From contig DAEB01000039.1 of assembly GCA_002495185.1 (NCBI GenBank), positions 2,474 through 10,682 on the forward strand: a stretch of 8,209 bases of DNA, written 5' to 3'. Below are positions 4,253-8,209 of the stretch, piece after piece. How positions within the stretch are numbered: the first letter of the stretch is position 1; each line of letters opens with the position of its first letter. Both the position numbers and the translations under genes were made by a program. This DNA comes from Thermoplasmata archaeon UBA184 (GTDB taxonomy: Archaea; Thermoplasmatota; Thermoplasmata; Lutacidiplasmatales; UBA184). The notes under the pieces were generated by a model. The model ran no database searches, was not told the DNA's origin, and saw only the letters and a program-made list of their open reading frames with translations.

Positions 4253-5406
4253 CCCCCGCTCGACCGATCCTCGTCCGAGAGGAGACCCTCGACCCCTCGT
4301 TCGTCCCGCCCCGCCTCGTGCACCGGGACGTCGAGCTCGACCTCCTTCGACGTCGCTACCGGGAGGCCCTATCGAAGGGACTGCCCTTCCACCTGATGCT
4401 TACCGGAGGCGTCGGGAGCGGGAAGACCGCCCTCGCCCGCCGCCTCGCGTCGGACCTCGAGAAGGGAGGGCGGCTCGGCGGCTTTCCGGTCCGTTCCGCC
4501 TACGTGAACTGCTGGAGGAGGGCGAGCGACCGGACCGTGATGCTGGACCTTCTGCGGACGGTCCAGGTCTCGCTCCCGGACCGGGGATACTCGCTCTCGG
4601 AGATGCTGGACGTCTTCGAACAGGGAATCCGGAAGAACCCCGCGCACCTCCTCGTCCTCCTCGACGAGGCGTCCAGCCTCGTGCGGCAGGACACGAAGCT
4701 GGTCTACCTTCTCTCCCGTTCCCGCGAGGTCGGACTCGGGTCGATCTCGCTCGTTCTGGTCGCGGTCGAGGACCTCTTCCCCTACCTCGACCCCGCGAGT
4801 CGGTCGAGCTTCGGGGTGACGCACCGGCTGTCCCTTCCCCCCTACGACCGAGCAGCGCTCGTCGATATCCTGCAGGCGCGCGCCGAGCTCGCGCTCCGGC
4901 CCGGCAGCGTCGACCGGGAGACGCTCGACCAGATCGCCCGGATCGCCGCGCCCAGCGGGGACGCACGGTTCGCGCTCGAGATCCTCTCCGGGGCTGCCCA
5001 TGCCGCCGAGGAGGCGGGGTCCGAAACCATCGAGGCAGAGCACGTGCGCCGCGCCAAGGGCTCGCTCCTTCCAACGGTGACCGAGACTCAGCTCGAGTCG
5101 CTCTCGACGCACGAACTCGGGGTCCTCCTCGCCCTGACGCGGACGCTCAAGCGCCGGGGAGCGGCGACCTCGAGCCAGAAGCTCCGAACGAACCACACCG
5201 CTCTGCTCGAGGAGCTCGGAGCGCCGGCGATGAGCCGAACCACCTTCTGGCGCACCCTGAAGGAACTGGAGCGGGACGGGCTCGTCGTTCTCGAGAGCGG
5301 CGCGTCGGGGGAATCGAACACGGTCTCGATGGACGAGCTTCCGGCGAGCCTCCTCACGACGCTCCTCGAGGAGCGGGTCGGTCGCGGGCGTTCGCGCAAA
5401 CCCTAA
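4249..5406 (+). CDS. Orc1/Cdc6-family AAA+ ATPase, divergent
   Basis: Archaeal Orc1/Cdc6 proteins bind replication origins and load the MCM helicase. The 385-residue product has the family layout. The N-terminal lead is LDPSFVPPRLVHRDVEL (14-30), Walker A GGVGSGKT is at 53-60, YVNC at 85-88, and Walker B LLVLLDEAS at 134-142 (D139, E140). LPPYDRAALVDIL follows at 196-208, and sensor 2 GDARFALEIL is at 237-246 with R240. A winged-helix domain covers about 286-348. Two departures stand out. Where the family normally reads G-I-S-N-D this protein has VLVAVED (169-175), so the sensor-1 Asn is not present. The usual LDPR after it reads LDPAS (180-184). It may be an origin-binding paralog with altered ATPase behaviour rather than the main initiator. 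The start ATG 4249 overlaps the tmk stop by 4 nt and lacks an SD, implying coupled translation. Confidence 0.9.
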   Translation: MTPARPILVREETLDPSFVPPRLVHRDVELDLLRRRYREALSKGLPFHLMLTGGVGSGKTALARRLASDLEKGGRLGGFPVRSAYVNCWRRASDRTVMLDLLRTVQVSLPDRGYSLSEMLDVFEQGIRKNPAHLLVLLDEASSLVRQDTKLVYLLSRSREVGLGSISLVLVAVEDLFPYLDPASRSSFGVTHRLSLPPYDRAALVDILQARAELALRPGSVDRETLDQIARIAAPSGDARFALEILSGAAHAAEEAGSETIEAEHVRRAKGSLLPTVTETQLESLSTHELGVLLALTRTLKRRGAATSSQKLRTNHTALLEELGAPAMSRTTFWRTLKELERDGLVVLESGASGESNTVSMDELPASLLTTLLEERVGRGRSRKP

Positions 5407-5417
5407 AGCGACCTCGC

Positions 5418-5423
5418 GGGGTG
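5418..5423 (+). promoter_or_regulatory. SD-like GGGGTG before lipA
   Basis: GGGGTG lies 7 nt before the GTG start at 5431 in the 24-nt gap after the Orc1/Cdc6-like stop. It is a partial match to the anti-SD and supports this GTG. The earlier GTG at 5421 is in another frame. Confidence 0.4.
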
Positions 5424-5430
5424 CGCGGCC

Positions 5431-6345
5431 GTGGCCGAATCCTCCCTCGCCCCGGTTCCTCGGGGGTCGGCGCCGCTCCCCGAGTGGATCCGCGTGCGAC
5501 CGCCTCGAGGAGCTGCCTACCCCGACGTCAAGGGGATTCTGGGCGAGCTGCGCCTCGGGACCGTCTGCCGGGAAGCACGGTGTCCGAACCTTCCCGAATG
5601 CTGGTCGGCCGGCGCGGCGACCCTGATGCTCCTCGGAACCGACTGCACTCGGCGGTGCACGTTCTGCGCGGTAACGACCCACTGGCCCCGTGGCGCGGTC
5701 GACCGGACGGAGCCGGAACGGGTCGCTGAGGCGGTGCGACGGTGGGGGCTCCGGTACGTCGTCCTCACCCAGGTGTGCCGGGACGACCTCGACGACGGGG
5801 GCGCGAGCGTGATGGCCGAGACGGTCCGACGGATCCGGACCGCGTCGCCCTCCACCCTCGTCGAGCTCCTGGTCGGGGACCTCGGGGGTCGCGAAGCCTC
5901 CCTCCGGGCGGTCCTGGACTCTGCGCCGGACGTTCTCGCCCACAATTTGGAGACCGTCCGCTCCCTGAGTGCCGAGGTCCGCGACCCCCGGGCCGGGTAT
6001 GACCGCTCGCTCGCCGTGCTTCGGGCCGCCCGCCGGCTCGGACCCGAGGAGCTGGTGACGAAGAGCTCGGTCATGCTCGGGCTCGGGGAGACCGACCCCG
6101 AGCTCGACGCGGCGCTTCGAGACCTTCGGGATGCGGGCGTCGACCTCCTCACGCTCGGTCAGTACTTGCGACCCAGTAGCTCGCACCGGCCCGTCCACCG
6201 CTACGTGACCCCCGAGGAGTTCGGGCGTTGGGAGGCGCGCGCCGGTACGCTCGGCTTCTCGGCGACCGCCGCGGGTCCGCTGGTCCGAAGCTCCTACCGC
6301 GCCGAGGAACTATACCGCGCGGCGCGCACCGACCGGGGAGGCTGA
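5431..6345 (+). CDS. lipA: lipoyl synthase (radical SAM)
   Basis: LipA inserts two sulfurs at C6 and C8 of protein-bound octanoate to make the lipoyl arm of 2-oxoacid dehydrogenase E2 or glycine-cleavage H proteins. The 304-residue product has both iron-sulfur cluster motifs. The auxiliary cluster CX4CX5C is C46, C51 and C57 (VCREARCPNLPEC), and the radical-SAM CX3CX2C is C72, C76 and C79 (DCTRRCTFC). The C-terminal RSSY is at 286-289, whose second Ser ligates the auxiliary cluster that is consumed as sulfur donor. Other family blocks include VLTQVCRDDLDDGG, NLETV and SSVMLGLGE. Length is normal. GTG 5431 is preceded by GGGGTG. No lipoyl/octanoyl transferase (LipB, LipM or LplA) or lipoylated protein gene lies in the window, so the octanoylation step must be encoded elsewhere. 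Confidence 0.97.
   Translation: MAESSLAPVPRGSAPLPEWIRVRPPRGAAYPDVKGILGELRLGTVCREARCPNLPECWSAGAATLMLLGTDCTRRCTFCAVTTHWPRGAVDRTEPERVAEAVRRWGLRYVVLTQVCRDDLDDGGASVMAETVRRIRTASPSTLVELLVGDLGGREASLRAVLDSAPDVLAHNLETVRSLSAEVRDPRAGYDRSLAVLRAARRLGPEELVTKSSVMLGLGETDPELDAALRDLRDAGVDLLTLGQYLRPSSSHRPVHRYVTPEEFGRWEARAGTLGFSATAAGPLVRSSYRAEELYRAARTDRGG
6335..6341 (+). promoter_or_regulatory. strong SD GGGGAGG before small membrane protein
   Basis: GGGGAGG lies 7 nt before the ATG at 6349, inside the last codons of lipA. It is the best SD match in the window and supports independent, efficient initiation of the downstream gene. Confidence 0.6.
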
Positions 6346-6348
6346 GCG

Positions 6349-6714
6349 ATGGCGAAGAAGGTTCGGCGGAAGCCCGAGGAGGAGGAGCCGACGGCCTTCG
6401 AGTTCCCGGTCTTCGATGAGAAGGCGTTCGCCGAGAAGGAGTTCGAACTCACGTACGCGCTGACCCTGGCGGGGGTCATCACCATCCTGCTCGGCGTCCT
6501 ATCGTGGGCGCTTTCGGTGCTCGGGGTGTGGTGGTACGTCGTCTTCCCGGTCGGCATCGTCCTGATCGCGTTCAGCCCCATGCTGATCCGCCGGCTCCGG
6601 TCGAAGTCCTCGGTCTACACGCGGAGCGACTGGTTCGGCCTGATGGCCCTCGAGTTCTTCGGATGGCTCGCGCTCTGGTTCGTACTCCAGAACCTTTCGC
6701 CGCACCAGCTCTAG
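6349..6714 (+). CDS. small three-helix membrane protein, unknown function
   Basis: I do not recognise a family. The 121 residues start with a charged cytosol-like head (MAKKVRRKPEEEE, then acidic to about 35). Three hydrophobic segments follow at about 36-58, 60-80 and 95-115, the first two in a tight hairpin with an aromatic cluster (WWY, 61-63). A basic loop RRLRSKSSVYTR (81-92) lies between helices 2 and 3. By the positive-inside rule the N-terminus and this loop are cytoplasmic and the C-terminus is outside. There is no cleavable signal peptide. It begins 3 nt after the lipA stop with a strong SD, so it is co-transcribed with lipA, but no functional link is visible. It converges on the CCA-adding enzyme gene, its TAG overlapping that gene's stop. 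Hydrophobicity and SD make the gene convincing; any role is open. Confidence 0.85.
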   Translation: MAKKVRRKPEEEEPTAFEFPVFDEKAFAEKEFELTYALTLAGVITILLGVLSWALSVLGVWWYVVFPVGIVLIAFSPMLIRRLRSKSSVYTRSDWFGLMALEFFGWLALWFVLQNLSPHQL

Positions 6715-8132
6715 ATCGCCTCGGCCGCGTCCTGCCACGGTAGTCGACGGGCGAGGAGGTCACGAAGGGCGACCCCAAGGGCCGGGGAGTCGTCCGATTC
6801 TCCGAGCGCCTTCACCGTGTGGCGGGCGGTCGCCCGGGCGGTGAGGTCCTTCCCGAGCGAGAGACGCGGGAACGCGGCCCGGAGAACGGTTTCGGCATCG
6901 CGATCGCTCCGGCGGGTGTCCACTCCGAGGCTCCCGTCGGGGCGGACGTACGGTCCCTGCAGCACCTGGTCCCTTTTCGCTCCCCACTTTTCGAGAAAGC
7001 TCCCGGTCCGGTCGATGCCGGCGGGAGGCCCGTCTTGGACCCGGACCTCGGGCCGTCTCGGGTGCGAAAGCTCGACCGCGACGACCACGGAGTCCGCGTC
7101 CGCCGCGCTCGCGTGCCCGAGGACCGTGAAGTCGGAACGCGCGAGCTCCTCGGCGACGGCGAGGGCCGCCTTCCGGAGCTGTGGATAGAGCGTGTCGTCC
7201 ACCAGGTCCGGACGGGGCAGGACCGCGACCGTCACATGCGTGCCACGCTTCCGAACGAGCTCGAGCGCGACGTTTTTCGAGAGGGGATCGTCCCGCCGCA
7301 CCTCGAAGAACCTCTCCGCGGGGGCGTCCAGATAGGCTCCGGCCGCCAGGACGAACAGTCCGAGGTTCTTCCGGGACAGCGCGCTCGCGACGTTCCGGTT
7401 CGGGTCGACCGGATCCGCGAGGACGAGCGCGACCTCGGGCGGAAGGCGAGGCGGCTCCTTTCCCGGTTCGGCGAGCCGGACCGGGATGCGCCAGCTGCGG
7501 GCCGCCCGGAGGAGCCCGCGGAGCGATTCGAATCGGATCACGAGAAGCTCGACCAGGTAGCCCGAGAACCCTTCGGTCCGGGCCTCGGAGCCGTACACGC
7601 CCAGCGACCGGAAGAACTGCTTCGCCAACCGCACCTGAGCCACCAGAGCGGGCGACTCTCGCGCTGCCAAGTACTCCTGGTGGAACGGGGTCCGGTCGAC
7701 CGGCGAGAGCGGTCGCGAGGGGTCGCTCACCGCAAAACCGGGGACGGCGTCCACGGTGAACCCTTCGAACGTCCCACGGAGATACGGATGCTCCGCGTAC
7801 CGAGTCTCGGGGGACGAAAGGATCGCTCGGCCGAGCGCGAGGCCCTCTTCCCGGAGACGATCGCGCGAGAGCTCCGGCGGGAAGAGGAGAAAAAGGTCGA
7901 TATCGAGACGGTCCTGGAGAAACGTTCCTCGGGCCGCGCTCCCGGCGACAAGGGCCCGAACGAGCGGGCTGGACCGCTCGCGAGCGGCGGCCGTCACTCG
8001 GGTCACCAGGTCGACCCGGACCCGCGCGACGCGTTCGAGGAACTCGGGAGACGGCGAGATCCGAGCCTCCACCGCGCGTTCCACTTCGTCCGCGCGGGGG
8101 GACGCGGAGCCGGCCCCGCCCCCTCCCATCAT
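6711..8132 (-). CDS. cca: archaeal CCA tRNA nucleotidyltransferase (class I)
   Basis: The enzyme adds or repairs the 3'-terminal CCA of tRNAs from CTP and ATP without a nucleic-acid template. The 473-residue product carries the class I nucleotidyltransferase motif GSAARGT at 64-70, then DID with carboxylates D77 and D79, and the third carboxylate D128 in FTVDAVPGF. Archaeal CCA signatures follow: DRTPFHQEYL (146-155), LGVYGSEARTEGFSGYLVELLVIRF (177-201) and DPVDPNRNVASALS (240-253), then a long C-terminal tail domain with GSFLEKWG. It is somewhat longer than archaeal homologs near 440-455 residues, partly from a Gly/Ala-rich N-terminus of about 13 residues. The start is the ATG ending at 8132 or the adjacent ATG at 8129. 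The frame stays open to the window edge but offers no other start codon. It stands alone on the minus strand, tail-to-tail with the membrane-protein gene. Confidence 0.96.
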   Translation of the reverse strand: MMGGGGAGSASPRADEVERAVEARISPSPEFLERVARVRVDLVTRVTAAARERSSPLVRALVAGSAARGTFLQDRLDIDLFLLFPPELSRDRLREEGLALGRAILSSPETRYAEHPYLRGTFEGFTVDAVPGFAVSDPSRPLSPVDRTPFHQEYLAARESPALVAQVRLAKQFFRSLGVYGSEARTEGFSGYLVELLVIRFESLRGLLRAARSWRIPVRLAEPGKEPPRLPPEVALVLADPVDPNRNVASALSRKNLGLFVLAAGAYLDAPAERFFEVRRDDPLSKNVALELVRKRGTHVTVAVLPRPDLVDDTLYPQLRKAALAVAEELARSDFTVLGHASAADADSVVVAVELSHPRRPEVRVQDGPPAGIDRTGSFLEKWGAKRDQVLQGPYVRPDGSLGVDTRRSDRDAETVLRAAFPRLSLGKDLTARATARHTVKALGESDDSPALGVALRDLLARRLPWQDAAEAI

Positions 8133-8209
8133 CGAGCGGAACCGGACGTCTCGACGCAGATGAATCTTCGGTCCGACCGGCCGGCACGGGCCACCCTTAT
8201 CGTCCGGTC
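8133..8209. other. upstream region of cca, promoter or end of another gene
   Basis: Seventy-seven bases precede the cca start and no strong TATA box is visible. On the minus strand the AT-richer AAGATTCATCT (8158-8168) is centred about 30 nt before the ATG and is a weak core-promoter candidate. A different minus frame is open from the edge to a TGA at 8131-8129, which would overlap the cca ATG as ATGA. An upstream co-directional gene ending here is therefore also possible. On the plus strand CTTATCGTCCGG (8196-8207) resembles the element at 728 and could belong to a divergent gene beyond the window. Confidence 0.3.

Noticed and set aside
4215..5729. 504-codon plus-strand frame overlapping tmk, the Orc1/Cdc6-like gene and lipA
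   Set aside because: It is Arg/Pro/Gly-rich low-complexity sequence and out of frame with three genes that carry full family signatures.
4369..6198. 609-codon open frame on the minus strand opposite the Orc1/Cdc6-like and lipA genes
   Set aside because: It is antisense to two genes with clear catalytic motifs. Its product is rich in Arg, Gly, Glu and Pro with no recognisable domain, as expected when GC-rich DNA lacks stops in the antisense frame.
8133..8175. RRFIC-like peptide upstream of cca as the start of a 2'-5' RNA ligase (thpR), a frequent archaeal neighbour of cca
   Set aside because: No start codon precedes it, and the frame stops within eight residues at the cca ATG.
6760..8187. 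475-codon minus-strand frame shifted relative to cca
   Set aside because: It covers the same span and strand as the CCA-adding enzyme but in another frame, with Arg/Gly/Pro-rich composition and none of the nucleotidyltransferase motifs.
1..8209. tRNA, rRNA, CRISPR arrays, insertion sequences, integrase/att sites, replication-origin repeats
   Set aside because: I looked for cloverleaf arms, regularly spaced repeats, transposase motifs and AT-rich origin-recognition clusters and saw none. Gene order and composition look uniform, with no sign of recent transfer.

Overview
The window is a gene-dense, GC-rich (about two-thirds G+C by eye) piece of an archaeal chromosome. The archaeal assignment rests on a TATA-binding protein gene (2143-2691), an Orc1/Cdc6-family AAA+ protein (4249-5406), an archaeal class I CCA-adding enzyme (6711-8132, minus) and two exact TTTAAATA boxes in front of the TBP gene. 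The gene set, short intergenic gaps and lack of a strong Shine-Dalgarno (SD) site at several starts would fit a high-GC Thermoplasmata-like euryarchaeon. That lineage is an inference and has not been tested.

Layout, left to right. (1) 1-726: the 3' part of an alpha/beta hydrolase gene, ending in a Pro/Gly-rich tail that contains a strong GC hairpin. (2) 755-2022: a compact three-gene unit. It holds a 58-residue coiled-coil protein, a Nudix hydrolase of the CoA-pyrophosphatase type joined to it by an ATGA stop/start overlap, and a zinc-ribbon protein with two membrane segments. (3) 2023-2142: the only real regulatory gap. It has a weak terminator-like hairpin, a GGAAC-N5-GTTCC dyad and two tandem TATA boxes. 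(4) 2143-6714: a long co-directional run of TBP, a TatD-related metal hydrolase, thymidylate kinase, an Orc1/Cdc6-like ATPase, lipoyl synthase and a small three-helix membrane protein. Overlaps (GTGA at 3587, ATGA at 4249) and gaps of 3-24 nt suggest one or a few transcripts. (5) 6711-8132 on the minus strand: the CCA-adding enzyme, converging on region 4 so tightly that the two stop codons share one CTAG.

Most of this is information-processing and cofactor housekeeping: transcription initiation, dTTP supply next to a replication ATPase, lipoate synthesis and tRNA 3'-end maturation. I see no CRISPR array, tRNA or rRNA gene, transposase or defence system. The less ordinary elements are the coiled-coil microprotein coupled to the Nudix enzyme, the double-TATA and dyad promoter of the TBP gene, the Orc1/Cdc6 protein lacking the usual sensor-1 Asn-Asp, and two uncharacterised membrane proteins. 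No stretch over 300 bases lacks a gene.
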